Below, one piece after another: positions 44,197 through 54,120 of a stretch of 64,000 nucleotides of DNA. This stretch comes from an uncultured Leptolyngbyaceae cyanobacterium (GTDB lineage Bacteria; Cyanobacteriota; Cyanobacteriia; Leptolyngbyales; Leptolyngbyaceae). Within the stretch, counting starts at the first letter, position 1. Each line of letters begins with the position of its first letter. Under the pieces are notes generated by a model. It was not told the origin of the DNA. It searched no databases and saw only the letters and a program-made list of their open reading frames with translations. Where the stretch lies: assembly GCA_938023035.1 (NCBI GenBank), contig CALIDI010000014.1:16182-80181 (forward strand), read 5' to 3'. The translations under genes and the position numbers were made by a program.

Positions 44197-46812
44197 CTAA
44201 ATAGAGACAAAGTGGTTAATGCCCCTAACCCGATAACCACTATCGGCCAGCATGGCATAGTCTAGCTCGCTTGGCGCAGGCAGCCGGTAAAGGTAGCCGT
44301 AGGACATAATCGACTGAACCCGGTCTGCTGGATGGGCCAGATCTCCCCCATCCTGAGACTGCATCGGAATCGGTGCCCCATAGAGCCGGGTGGAATAGGG
44401 GCCATTAAATGTTGCAGTGCGCAGATTGGTTGAGTCAATCAAGTTATAGCCTTGCCAGTTTAAGCCTAACAAACCCAGCACATGGCCGATTTCGTGGCTT
44501 ACCACCTGATACAGCACCTCATCGGAAAATTGCGTGTAAATCGTGGGATTAACAAAGATCTGCCCGACTCTGGGCATTTGCTCTGGGGAGGTGATCCAGC
44601 CGCCAAACTCGTAGTCGGGGCCGCCTAAGGCTGCCTCAAACCTATTGCTATCGGCTGAAACATTGACAAACACCAAGACGTCATCTACGTAGCGTTTGCT
44701 GGTAAAAGGAACTGTCCGCCCGGCAAAGGTGTCGAGCCGATTCAGCGTCGCGTTGAGGGTGAAGTCTGACCACTCATTGGCAATGCGGTTGGCCCAGTCA
44801 TCGGCGGCTCTTTGGGCGATCGCCTGCCGCTCTAGAGTCCAAAACCCAAGGTAATCATTGCGAAAATCCAGGTCAATGTTAAAGCGTGTGGGGTCGGGGG
44901 CATAGGTGTTGACCACTGTCCCCAAGTCATAGGTAACACTGGCAAAGGGGGCGGGGGTCAGGCCATTGGCGAGGGAGAAGTTAACCCAGTTCCCCAAGAC
45001 GCGATCAGTGCTCACTCCATCCACTTCGGCAATAAAGGCAATAGTCTGAAACTGATTCCAATTATCGGAGGTAAAAATCAGTTGATTTTGAAACCCATCC
45101 TGAACCTTGGCATTGGCATCGACGACCAAAAAGTCAGCGGTTTCTAGCGTGACCGTCCACGGAGTGGTGGGCGCTTCCCGCAGGCGAATTTGCAGGGTGC
45201 CAGTGTCTCCCTCTAGGCCACTAAAGGAAAGGTTTGCGATTTCAATAGGGGCGGTGGGTGTTGCCAGAGGGGCCTGAAGGGCGACTGGCCAATTTACCCT
45301 GAATGGGTCTAGGAGTCGCACGGCCTGACTAAACAGCGAATCTGGCAAGCGGAAGGAGGCAGTCGTGCCTGTTTCAGCAAAAACTGCTGTGAAAGAGTCA
45401 TGGGTCTCTGCTTCGACGATCGCGGCCAGGTGACAGTTCAGCACGCTTGAGGGAATTGCCAGCGGCAGGTTACTCATTCCCGCATTTAGTGAGGGGACAG
45501 AGCTAGGCTCCGGGATGGCAACAGGGGTGATTGGCTCAATGGGCGCAACAGGGGCGATTAGCTCAATGGGTGCAACAGAAGCAATTGGCAAGCCAGCAAT
45601 CGCAGCCACACTTTCAGGGGCTGTCAGCAAAGCCGACATCACAGCGCCCAGTTGCGGTGTCTTGGCAAGGCGAGTAGCAGCTTCTACAGGGGCTTGTTTC
45701 CATTCTTCAACCTCTATCGATGCGATAGCCGATGCGATAGCGGGTAGGGTCGGAGCCAGAGTATTCACCAAGGGAGTCAAAGTATTTGCCACTGGTTCAG
45801 TCGGCACTGGTTCGGCCACTAGTTCAACAGCAGAAACCACGGGATTCACCACGGTCTCAGCAGGCACAGTTAACACAGCTGGAGCGATCGCTAGTGGATT
45901 AGGCGCAGCCCCAGCGAGAAAGGCAGTAAGAACCGTCGCCCAATCTGACGACGCTTGCGAAACCTGGAATGTAAGAGGCACCGCCTCTGTTGACAACACC
46001 GTCAGCCCGTTCATCCACCAGATCGCACTTCGCCCTGTGAGGCTGTTTTGCCAAAGAATATCAACACTGCCACTTCGATTAAAATCTCCAACCGCTCGAA
46101 TCGAGAGGTTAATGCCCGGAACCGTGGGCAAAAATGATTCCTGAACCGCAAAGTCTGCGCCGGTAATTTGCCAGATCTTATTTTCACCGGTGTAAGGGTT
46201 ACGCCAGAGCAAACCAACGCCAGTGGTGCTAAAGGCACCCGTTGCTTCTAAGCGATATCCCGCTCCGGCTGAGGGCAAACTCACAACCCGCTGAAACTCA
46301 GTTCCTGCCATCAGCCAGATCACGGTCTCGCCCGTAATCTGGTTATACCAGAGCAGGTCGGGGTTGTTATCTAAGTTAAAATCTTCTACGCCACGAATGC
46401 GCCAACCGGGCCTAACCACGGATGGTAAGGAGACATTGCCAAGCACACCGGTTTCACCCAGGAGCCAGATTTTGACTTCACTGGTGATAGGGTCATGCCA
46501 GGGCAAATCAACCCAGCCATCCCCATTAAAATCTCCCGGGCGTCTCAAACTGACGGGTGATAACTCAGTGGAATCACTGGAGCGGGCCACTTCGATATCC
46601 AGGGGCAGTGAAACTTCAGTAGCAGCGGGCAAACTGCTGGCAGTAGTGTGAATACTGGGTTGACGAATCGGAGTAATCGTTAAAGGCGCAACTGAATCAG
46701 ATGCAGCACTAGGAGCCACTAGTGCAGGCAATGGGCCAGAAAGATTAGAACTCAGTTGCAAGGCGCGAGCTAACAGGTTGGCGCTAGAAGTTTTAAGTAA
46801 ATCCAGTGACAT
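44197..46812 (-). CDS. FG-GAP repeat protein with metzincin-type metalloprotease domain
   Basis: An 871-residue protein in three parts. Residues about 90-275 have four FG-GAP/VCBS-like repeats (GDFNGDGWVDL, EDFNLDNNPDLLW, GDFNRSGSVDILW, each followed by I.W). Residues about 300-470 are a low-complexity Ala/Val/Pro linker. A beta-domain at about 510-640 (SGLEGDTGTLQIRL) precedes a zinc protease domain with HEIGHVLG (His773, Glu774, His777) and an IMSYG Met-turn near 835. It is probably secreted, but no classical signal peptide is visible; type I export would be one explanation. No ribosome-binding site is clear. Confidence 0.8.
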   Translation of the reverse strand: MSLDLLKTSSANLLARALQLSSNLSGPLPALVAPSAASDSVAPLTITPIRQPSIHTTASSLPAATEVSLPLDIEVARSSDSTELSPVSLRRPGDFNGDGWVDLPWHDPITSEVKIWLLGETGVLGNVSLPSVVRPGWRIRGVEDFNLDNNPDLLWYNQITGETVIWLMAGTEFQRVVSLPSAGAGYRLEATGAFSTTGVGLLWRNPYTGENKIWQITGADFAVQESFLPTVPGINLSIRAVGDFNRSGSVDILWQNSLTGRSAIWWMNGLTVLSTEAVPLTFQVSQASSDWATVLTAFLAGAAPNPLAIAPAVLTVPAETVVNPVVSAVELVAEPVPTEPVANTLTPLVNTLAPTLPAIASAIASIEVEEWKQAPVEAATRLAKTPQLGAVMSALLTAPESVAAIAGLPIASVAPIELIAPVAPIEPITPVAIPEPSSVPSLNAGMSNLPLAIPSSVLNCHLAAIVEAETHDSFTAVFAETGTTASFRLPDSLFSQAVRLLDPFRVNWPVALQAPLATPTAPIEIANLSFSGLEGDTGTLQIRLREAPTTPWTVTLETADFLVVDANAKVQDGFQNQLIFTSDNWNQFQTIAFIAEVDGVSTDRVLGNWVNFSLANGLTPAPFASVTYDLGTVVNTYAPDPTRFNIDLDFRNDYLGFWTLERQAIAQRAADDWANRIANEWSDFTLNATLNRLDTFAGRTVPFTSKRYVDDVLVFVNVSADSNRFEAALGGPDYEFGGWITSPEQMPRVGQIFVNPTIYTQFSDEVLYQVVSHEIGHVLGLLGLNWQGYNLIDSTNLRTATFNGPYSTRLYGAPIPMQSQDGGDLAHPADRVQSIMSYGYLYRLPAPSELDYAMLADSGYRVRGINHFVSI

Positions 46813-47302
46813 GACGTTAAATGAGTAGGGGCTGAAGATGCATCCCTATCTAGTTCTAATATCTGTCTGATATCAAAACCAACAAAAGCCGGCAAGGGGA
46901 AAGGGTATTAAACACAACAGACACTTTCCAAGCTATAGCGGAATTTCCTGAACGTCCAGTCAGCTCACGGTTTCTTAATCACTTCTTTAGAGGGAATTTT
47001 CGTAGAACCCTTAGGTTCGCCTTAGATTTTATCTGGATGATGGGGGGTACCTCAGCGGCTGCAACAAGATGTCTACGTAAAATCCCCGAAACCTTAAAGA
47101 TTCCGGGGATTTGGGAGAAGCGCTTGTGGTTTACTAACCAGAGTTTGCATGGCCATAGCCCCTGCAAAACCCAGCAAATTGGTTTGCTCTAGGCTAAGTT
47201 TAGAGACCGGGCTAAGTTTCTTTGATAACCCCCTAGAGTGCGGTCAGATAGCGTTGTTAGAAAAACAATCGTTTGTTCAACTAACTGCTAACTAGGGCCA
47301 CG
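46813..47302. other. Spacer downstream of glgP
   Basis: About 490 bases lie between glgP and the metalloprotease start. The only structure noted is the terminator-like hairpin at 47076-47112. No gene is seen. Confidence 0.5.
47076..47112 (-). terminator. Probable terminator of the tal-glgP operon
   Basis: AAATCCCCG and CGGGGATTT form a 9-bp stem (47080-47112). On the minus strand the last T residues run into TTTTACG. It lies about 190 bases after the glgP stop. Confidence 0.5.
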
Positions 47303-49864
47303 TTAATAGTTCATGGGTAGGGGCTTTTCTGCCTGTAAGAGCGCACTCATCTGAACGTATTCGCCAATTTCAACAGGGACCGAGGAAATTTTCCAGAAGT
47401 CGTTCTGGTAATCGCTGATGGAGCGATCGCTAGAGAACTTGCCCATGCGCGCCACATTCAAAATCGACATTCGCGTCCAGTGATTTTGATCGCGGAAGGC
47501 TAATCCCACTTGATCCTGACAATCAATGTAAGACTGATAATCGGCAAAGAGCAGATATTCGTCATGGTTAAGCAGGTTATTAACCAGAGGTTGAAACAGA
47601 TCGGAATTGCCATGGGAGAAGAAGCCTGAGGCAATGCGGTCAATCGCCAAGCGCAGTTCTGCATTGGTATCGTAGTACTCACGGGGATTGTAGCCTGCTG
47701 CTTTCTTAGCGTAAACTTCCTCTGCCGTTAGCCCAAACAGAAAGAAGTTTTCGGCTCCTACCTCCTCGCGGATCTCCACATTAGCCCCATCTAGGGTGCC
47801 GATGGTGAGTGCCCCATTCATAGCAAACTTCATATTGCCCGTCCCCGAGGCTTCTTTACCGGCCGTCGAAATCTGCTCCGACAAGTCTGCCGCCGGGTAA
47901 ACGCGCTGGGCAAATTTGACATTGTAGTCTTTTAAGAAAAGCACCTTGATGCGATCGCGCACATCTGGATCACGATTGACCACATCCCCAATCGAACTGA
48001 TCAACTTAATAATCAACTTAGCAATGTAATAGCCAGGGGCGGCCTTACCACCAAACAAAAAGGTACGCGGAGTGATATCCAGATTAGGATTAGCTTTGAT
48101 CCGGTTATACAGAGTCACAATGTGCAAAGCATTCAAATGCTGCCGCTTATACTCGTGAATCCGCTTTGACTGAATGTCGAACATCGAATAGGGGTCAACC
48201 GTGATGTCATAATCGCGTTTGATCTGGTTCGCCAAATCCTGCTTCAGAGCGATTTTGATCCGACGAAACTCCTCTCGAAAGCCAGAGTCTTCCACATACT
48301 GTTCAATTTGGCGAATATCTTGCAGGTGCTTAATCCAGCTATCGCCAATCTTAGAGCTGACTAACTGAGTCAAGCGAGGATTACTCAACACAATAAAGCG
48401 CCGGGGCGTAACGCCATTCGTCTTATTGTTGAACTTATGGGGATAGAACTCGTAAAAGTCTCTCAGTACATCCTTCTTCAACAATTCGCTGTGCAGGGCC
48501 GCCACCCCATTGATGGCATAACTTCCGACACAGGCCAAGTGCGCCATGCGCACATAGCGCTCACCACTTTCGTCAATAATCGACAGGCGCTGCACCCTTG
48601 CCGGATCGTCGGGATAACGAATCCGCACATCATCCAGGAACCGCGCATTGATTTCAAAAATAATCTCTAGATGCCGGGGCAATAATTCCTGAAATAGGGG
48701 CAGCGGCCAGCGCTCCAGAGCTTCGGGTAACAGCGTATGGTTGGTGTAAGCAAAGGTTTTGGTGGTAATGCCCCAGGCCTGATCCCAGTCCAATCCATGC
48801 TCATCCACCAGCAGACGCATCAACTCAGCAACGGCCACGGAAGGGTGGGTATCGTTGAGCTGAATCACAAATTTCTCATGGAAGCGGGTCAGAGGAATAT
48901 TCTGCCGTTTCATGATGTGGATCATGTCTTGCAGAGAGCAAGAAACGAAGAAGATTTGCTGCGCCAACCGCAGCCGCTTCCCCTGGGAAATGTTGTCGTT
49001 GGGGTAGAGCACCTTAGAGAGGGTTTCAGAAACCATCTTCTCCTGCACGGCCCCCACGTAGTCTCCTGAGTTGAAGGCACCAAAGTCGAAGGATTCCGGT
49101 GCTTCCGCCGCCCAGAGTCGCAGGGTATTGCAGGTATTGACTTTGTAGCCCAAAATCGGCGTGTCGTAGGGAATACCTTTGACGATTTGATGGGGAAACC
49201 ACCGCACGCGATACCGCCCCTGTTCGTCAGTGTAGCCTTCGGTATGGCCGCCTAGCTTAACCTCTACCGCCCATTCCGGGCGGGCAATTTCCCAGGGGTT
49301 GCCAAACCGTAACCACTTATCGGTGACTTCTACTTGCCAGCCATCGCGAATATCCTGGTCGAAAATGCCAAATTCGTAGCGAATGCCATAGCCGATCGCC
49401 GGAATTTCGAGCGTTGCCATCGAATCCAGATAGCAAGCCGCCAGACGCCCCAAACCGCCATTACCCAGCCCCGGTTCTTCTTCCTGATTCAGCAAGTCAT
49501 CTAAATTCAGCCCCAATTCTTCAATGGCCTGCTTCACCTGGTCGTAAATGCCCAGATTGATTAGGTTATTCCCCAAATGCGGCCCCATGAGAAACTCCGC
49601 AGAAAGGTAGCAGGCCGTCCGCGACTGCTTTTGGGCGTAGGTATGGGCGGTGCTGAGCCAGCGCTGGAGCAGGCGATCGCGAACAACATAGGCCAATGCC
49701 ATGTAATAGTCATTTTGAGTGGCAATTTCAGGAAACTTGCCCTGAAGGTAAAACAAGTGGTCTAGAAATGCCCGCTTAAGTGTTTCAACACTCAAGCCGG
49801 TGCGGTCATCTTCCACCTGTACCGTTGGGCAACCGGGCGGAATCTGGTTCTCAAGCGTTTGCAT
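47303..49864 (-). CDS. glgP: Glycogen phosphorylase
   Basis: Removes glucose 1-phosphate from glycogen with pyridoxal phosphate as cofactor. At 853 residues it has full length. Conserved blocks include YLSAEFLMGPHLGNNL, EEEPGLGNGGLGRLAACYLDS, QLNDTHPSVAVAELMR, and the cofactor-binding EASGTGNMKFAMNGALTIG. AGAGGA precedes the ATG by seven bases. It starts 39 bases after tal on the same strand, so the two probably form one operon linking glycogen breakdown to the pentose phosphate pathway. Confidence 0.97.
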   Translation of the reverse strand: MQTLENQIPPGCPTVQVEDDRTGLSVETLKRAFLDHLFYLQGKFPEIATQNDYYMALAYVVRDRLLQRWLSTAHTYAQKQSRTACYLSAEFLMGPHLGNNLINLGIYDQVKQAIEELGLNLDDLLNQEEEPGLGNGGLGRLAACYLDSMATLEIPAIGYGIRYEFGIFDQDIRDGWQVEVTDKWLRFGNPWEIARPEWAVEVKLGGHTEGYTDEQGRYRVRWFPHQIVKGIPYDTPILGYKVNTCNTLRLWAAEAPESFDFGAFNSGDYVGAVQEKMVSETLSKVLYPNDNISQGKRLRLAQQIFFVSCSLQDMIHIMKRQNIPLTRFHEKFVIQLNDTHPSVAVAELMRLLVDEHGLDWDQAWGITTKTFAYTNHTLLPEALERWPLPLFQELLPRHLEIIFEINARFLDDVRIRYPDDPARVQRLSIIDESGERYVRMAHLACVGSYAINGVAALHSELLKKDVLRDFYEFYPHKFNNKTNGVTPRRFIVLSNPRLTQLVSSKIGDSWIKHLQDIRQIEQYVEDSGFREEFRRIKIALKQDLANQIKRDYDITVDPYSMFDIQSKRIHEYKRQHLNALHIVTLYNRIKANPNLDITPRTFLFGGKAAPGYYIAKLIIKLISSIGDVVNRDPDVRDRIKVLFLKDYNVKFAQRVYPAADLSEQISTAGKEASGTGNMKFAMNGALTIGTLDGANVEIREEVGAENFFLFGLTAEEVYAKKAAGYNPREYYDTNAELRLAIDRIASGFFSHGNSDLFQPLVNNLLNHDEYLLFADYQSYIDCQDQVGLAFRDQNHWTRMSILNVARMGKFSSDRSISDYQNDFWKISSVPVEIGEYVQMSALLQAEKPLPMNY

Positions 49865-49903
49865 GGTAAGTCCTCTGTGAATCTTCCGACAAAATCTCTG
49901 ACA

Positions 49904-51079
49904 TTAGCTAACCTCAGCTAAATGAAAGGCTGCTCCTAGCCCTGCACCTAACTCATCGGGGGTTATTTTGCCGTCTTTATTTACATCCAGCGCATCAAAC
50001 ACTGCGTCTGACCCCATCCACTCTTCGCGCGTGATAAAGCCATCTCCATCCAGGTCATAGGTCTGGAAAATGTCCTCAGCCGCATGGCTAATTACCGCTT
50101 CTCCTTCCAGATAAGCCAGGCGATTCGCCAATAATTTTTCCAGAGCGACTAACGCCTTGGTAAAACCAGTAATCCCTTCATCTAGCTTTTGGGAAGCCAT
50201 GCGATCAGCCGCGTGCATTTTATCAAAGGTGGCCTTGTCAATCGTGAGCTTTTCAATATCCAGGCTGGCGGCCTTTGTTGGGTCAAGTTTGCGCGGCAAC
50301 TCGCCCTCGGTAGCTTGTAGTTGGCCGAGCAGAGTAGGGGAAATGGTGAGTAAGTCACAACCCGCCAGTTCAGTGATTTCGCCAATGTTACGGAAGCTCG
50401 CCCCCATCACCTCCGTGGCATACCCAAACTTCTTGTAATAGTTATAAATCTGAGTGACTGACAAAACTCCTGGATCTTCAGCGGGTGCATATTCTTTCCC
50501 AGTTTCTGCCTTGTACCAGTCGAGAATACGGCCAACAAAGGGAGAAATCAAAGTCACTTTGGCTTCGGCACAGGCGATCGCCTGATGCAGCCCAAATAGA
50601 AGGGTAAGGTTGCAATGAATCCCTTCCTTTTCTAAAACTTCGGCCGCTTTGATGCCCTCCCAAGTAGAGGCAATTTTAATTAAGACGCGATCGCGCGAAA
50701 CACCAGCTTTTTCATATTCTGAGATAAGAAACCGAGCCTTCTCAATCGTCGCCTCAGTGTCATAGGACAAACGCGCATCCACCTCTGTGGAAACTCGCCC
50801 TGGCACAATCTCTAGAATACGCTGACCAAACGCCACCGCCAGCCGATCAAACGCTAGGGAAAGCACCTGCTCATCGGTACCAGAACTCGCATCCCGCTTT
50901 GCCTGTTTTAGCGTTTCATCCACAATTTCCTGATACTCCGGCATTTGAGCAGCCGCGGTAATCAATGAGGGGTTAGTGGTGGTGTCGCGGGGCTTATATT
51001 TTGCGATCGCCTGAATATCTCCCGTATCCGCAACTACGACCGTCATCTCGCGTAGCTGCTCAAGCAGATTCTTAACCAT
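49904..51079 (-). CDS. tal: Transaldolase with C-terminal EF-hand pair
   Basis: Transfers dihydroxyacetone units between sugar phosphates. The TIM-barrel part (about 1-325) shows [21 protein letters not shown], the Schiff-base Lys in [11 protein letters not shown], and [18 protein letters not shown]. Residues about 340-385 contain two EF-hand loops, [13 protein letters not shown] and [13 protein letters not shown], each with Asp/Asn at the calcium positions and a final Glu. This extension is known in cyanobacterial transaldolases of about 391 residues. GGAG precedes the ATG by six bases. First gene of the tal-glgP unit. Confidence 0.97.
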   Translation of the reverse strand: MVKNLLEQLREMTVVVADTGDIQAIAKYKPRDTTTNPSLITAAAQMPEYQEIVDETLKQAKRDASSGTDEQVLSLAFDRLAVAFGQRILEIVPGRVSTEVDARLSYDTEATIEKARFLISEYEKAGVSRDRVLIKIASTWEGIKAAEVLEKEGIHCNLTLLFGLHQAIACAEAKVTLISPFVGRILDWYKAETGKEYAPAEDPGVLSVTQIYNYYKKFGYATEVMGASFRNIGEITELAGCDLLTISPTLLGQLQATEGELPRKLDPTKAASLDIEKLTIDKATFDKMHAADRMASQKLDEGITGFTKALVALEKLLANRLAYLEGEAVISHAAEDIFQTYDLDGDGFITREEWMGSDAVFDALDVNKDGKITPDELGAGLGAAFHLAEVS

Positions 51080-51674
51080 TCTTCACTCCAGCCGTTGCAA
51101 GAAGTTTGCATCATTATCTGCAAAAGCCCTGGTCGTGTAAGTCGCCTGTGCAACGCTTCACCAAACAGAGGCTATCTACCGATTTACCGTCATACTAGCC
51201 AGAATTTTGGAAAAGCCGCCGCATCTCCCAAAAGCCTTAAGCTCTGCGCGAATACCAGGAGTGAATAAATTCCCCCCAAGCGTCTTCAGGGCAGGTTTCG
51301 AGCGGTCTCAATCGGCTCCAGTCTGAAACGAACAGTTTTATTGATTGGGTCAATAGCAACCCCATCGGCTGCACGCTGAAGTAGCTAGAGCTGGCGTTTA
51401 AAAAACGTTTCGACCAAAGTCTAATTCTCGCGGCCTGGGGCCTGCGCTTAACCTGAAACGACAGTCAGCAAATGGGCTGAGTGCCGCATTCATCCCACAT
51501 TCATCCCATTAGTGCTGTGTATTTTTTATCGCGATCGCCAAGTTCGTCAGAACATAGGGCCTCCACCAAGTATGAGGGCATCACTCTAGGGCAAAGCTTT
51601 CCCCCTGCATTCTGCCCTGATACTCCGGCGGATAGCGATACCTATCTATGCCCTTTAACCCAAGGAGAAATGCG
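51080..51674. other. Divergent spacer upstream of the contractile-system genes
   Basis: About 595 bases separate tal and the sheath gene. It must hold the promoter of the sheath operon, but I see no clear consensus pair. No repeat copy or gene was recognised. Confidence 0.45.
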
Positions 51675-53321
51675 ATGCCGAGACTTGATTATTTTGCTCC
51701 CGGTGTTTATATCGAAGAAATTGACCGGGGCAGCCGGCCAATTGACGGCGTCCAAACCAACATTGGCGGATTCATCGGCTTTACCGAAGATGTTCGGGGT
51801 GGTGCAGAACTCTACAAACCCATGCTAGTCACCAGTTGGAACCAGTACTTACAGTACTTTTCCAAACAGGGATCGGATGGCTTCACCGACTTCAACGCCT
51901 ATCTTCCCTTTGCGGTGAATGGTTGGTTTTTGAATGGCGGTGGTCGCTGCTGGGTCATGAGTATTGGCACCCAACTCCCTGGCACTAAAGCCCCTGCCCT
52001 GGTAGAGAGCGGCCTCAAGCTAACAACGCGCAGTAACCGGCCAGCCTTGGGCTTTTCCCTGAAACCAGAAGAACATGAAAATGGACGCCTTGAAGTGCGG
52101 ATTGAAGAAAGCACTCCCCTGCCGCCCGAAGATCCCGATGCGGAACCACCCATTGACACAGGCGAGTTTTTCAGCGTCGTGATTAGCCGTAATGGCGAAG
52201 AATTAGAGCGCCACGATCACCTAACCATGAACCCAGAGGCTGATGCCAGCACCGGCATTTATGTCGTTGAAGCTCTGCGAGAGTCAGAATTTATTCTGGC
52301 TGTGGATATGTCTCAGTCGGGTCAACCCCTAGCCCGTCGCCCTGCCAATGGCAACTATGAACTCAACCCCCCCATTCTCCCATCTTCCCCTGAGCGCTTC
52401 TCTCGCGATATTCAAGGAGTTAGGGATGACCGCACCGGGGTACAGGGCTTGTGCGAAATCGATGAAATCACAATGATGGCCTGCCCCGATTTAATGCGGG
52501 TTTATCAGGCCGGTTTGATGGATCTCGATCAAGTCCACGGGATTATGGAGTTGATGATCAGCCTGTGCGAAAATTCCACCCCTAACCCGGCCAACCGCAT
52601 GGTGGTGCTCGACACCCCACCCGACAAGATTAAGCCTCAGCAAGTGGCGAACTGGCTACAGAATGAATTCAATCGGCGCTCGATGTACGCGGCCCTCTAT
52701 TACCCCTGGATTAAGGTGCCCAATCCCCGTAATGGTGGCCGTCCAATTCTGATTCCGCCTTCGGGTCACATGATGGGGGTATGGTCTCGCACCGATGAAA
52801 CCCGTGGCATCTATAAAGCCCCGGCAAACGAAACGCCTCGAGGTGTGATTGGGTTGGCCTATGAAACCAACTTCCGCGAGCAGGAGTTACTCAACCCAAT
52901 TGGGATTAACTGCATCCGCACCTTCCCCAACCGGGGCATTAAAATCTGGGGTGCTCGCACTCTGGTTGAGCCAGAGAAAACCGAGTGGCGTTATATCAAT
53001 GTGCGCCGCCTGATCAGCTACATCGAGAAATCGATTGAGCTAGGTACTCAATGGGTGGTGTTTGAGCCAAACGACGAAGAACTGTGGGCACGGGTGCGTC
53101 GCACAGTCAGCAACTTTTTAGAGCGGCTCTGGCGGGAAGGTGCTCTGTTTGGCAGCACTCCAGAGGAAGCGTTCTATGTCAAGTGTGATGGGGATATCAA
53201 TACTCCCGACACGATGATTCTAGGCCGTCTCTATGTCGAAGTGGGGATCTGCCCGGTGCGTCCAGCAGAGTTTGTCGTCTTCCGCATCAGCCAGTGGAAC
53301 AGCCAGGAGGATGAGGGCTAA
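51675..53321 (+). CDS. Contractile tail sheath protein (phage tail / injection-system type)
   Basis: The 548-residue protein begins MPRLDYFAPGVYIEEIDRGSRPI, the standard start of tail sheath proteins; the Val/Ile-rich strand donates to a neighbouring subunit. The C-terminal sheath domain is clear: YINVRRLISYIEKSI near 445, QWVVFEPND, LWREGALFGSTPEEAFYVKCD, then VGICPVRPAEFVVFRI. The middle (about 115-240) is a variable insertion domain. In eCIS and phage tails this protein polymerises around the tube and contracts to drive it. AGGAG seven bases upstream fixes ATG 51675, not the earlier ATG at 51648. Confidence 0.95.
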   Translation: MPRLDYFAPGVYIEEIDRGSRPIDGVQTNIGGFIGFTEDVRGGAELYKPMLVTSWNQYLQYFSKQGSDGFTDFNAYLPFAVNGWFLNGGGRCWVMSIGTQLPGTKAPALVESGLKLTTRSNRPALGFSLKPEEHENGRLEVRIEESTPLPPEDPDAEPPIDTGEFFSVVISRNGEELERHDHLTMNPEADASTGIYVVEALRESEFILAVDMSQSGQPLARRPANGNYELNPPILPSSPERFSRDIQGVRDDRTGVQGLCEIDEITMMACPDLMRVYQAGLMDLDQVHGIMELMISLCENSTPNPANRMVVLDTPPDKIKPQQVANWLQNEFNRRSMYAALYYPWIKVPNPRNGGRPILIPPSGHMMGVWSRTDETRGIYKAPANETPRGVIGLAYETNFREQELLNPIGINCIRTFPNRGIKIWGARTLVEPEKTEWRYINVRRLISYIEKSIELGTQWVVFEPNDEELWARVRRTVSNFLERLWREGALFGSTPEEAFYVKCDGDINTPDTMILGRLYVEVGICPVRPAEFVVFRISQWNSQEDEG

Positions 53322-53449
53322 AAACCCAGGTTCATTGCATTTCTGTAATTTATTCCGGGAGGGTCGGGGCGATCGCCGAAAACATAACCAAAACTGGTGA
53401 TCTGAATCTTCAACCCTTCCCCCAACTATCCATTCTTAGGTAACGCGCT

Positions 53450-53926
53450 ATGGCAAATCAGAAAGAAGTTTTAGTCGGTTGTCGATTTTACTTTGAGGCT
53501 TCTCCAGGAGTCACTGAAAAGATGATCCTGGAAGTCTCTGGCTTGAGTGCAGAATCTCCTGCTGCTGGCGGTGACAAAGTTCTTGGTTCGGGCAAGGGGG
53601 CAATCAACCTGCGGCAAGCCGCCCCCACCCGGGTTAAGTTTTCGCCAGTAGTGGTTAAGATTGTCGCTACTGAAGAACGAGATCTCTATGAGTGGTATGC
53701 CCAGTGCAACAAAAATGAAGGGGGCGGCAACTCTTGGTCTAACCAAAATCGCAAAGAAGCCTCGATTAGTGTCCTAGATCAGGAAGGTAAAATCCGCGCT
53801 CGTTGGGAGATTATTAATGCTTATCCCACAAAATATGAAGGCCCTAAATTAGAAGCGAGTTCTAACGATGTGGCCAACGAGACGATTACCCTTGTCCACG
53901 AGGGAATTAAGCGCGTCCCTGTCTAG
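53450..53926 (+). CDS. Contractile-system tube protein A (gp19 family)
   Basis: A 158-residue inner-tube protein of the phage T4 gp19 type. It opens VGCRFYFEASPGVTEKMIL and has EVSGLSAESP, then VVVKIVATEERDLYEWYAQC and RARWEIINAYPTKYEGPKLEASSNDVANETI-type wording at the end, the normal hexameric-ring fold. It lies 128 bases after the sheath gene on the same strand. Its sequence differs clearly from tube B, so the pair is probably specialised, as in eCIS clusters with two tube paralogues. Confidence 0.92.
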   Translation: MANQKEVLVGCRFYFEASPGVTEKMILEVSGLSAESPAAGGDKVLGSGKGAINLRQAAPTRVKFSPVVVKIVATEERDLYEWYAQCNKNEGGGNSWSNQNRKEASISVLDQEGKIRARWEIINAYPTKYEGPKLEASSNDVANETITLVHEGIKRVPV

Positions 53927-54093
53927 AATTTACTCAGACAGTTACTCAAGGGTGCGTCTTTTACCATTTTGGATTTTTGACTCTGGCAATGCGCTAATTG
54001 AGGCATAAGGGAGTTTGAATCAACGTCAGTCTGTGCAGGCACTCTTTTTCGCAAATCTGGTGCTGTTGCTGAAACGAAAGTCTAGCCCTTTGC

Positions 54094-54114
54094 AAAGATG
54101 CGATCGCATCTTTT
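54094..54114 (+). promoter_or_regulatory. Perfect HIP1-centred palindrome ahead of tube B
   Basis: AAAGATGCGATCGCATCTTT is a perfect 20-bp palindrome with one further T, ending seven bases before the tube B ATG. As RNA it forms an 8-bp stem with a GAUC loop across the place where a ribosome-binding site should be. It may control tube B translation or stop part of the transcripts. Confidence 0.5.
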
Positions 54115-54120
54115 ACCACA

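Noticed and set aside
50456..50470. TGACTGACAAAACT inside tal resembling the MITE end
   Set aside because: A single short match within a conserved coding sequence, with no partner end; coincidence.
51648..51674. Upstream ATG of the sheath gene
   Set aside because: The Shine-Dalgarno and the conserved MPRLDYFAPGVYIEE start both point to ATG 51675.
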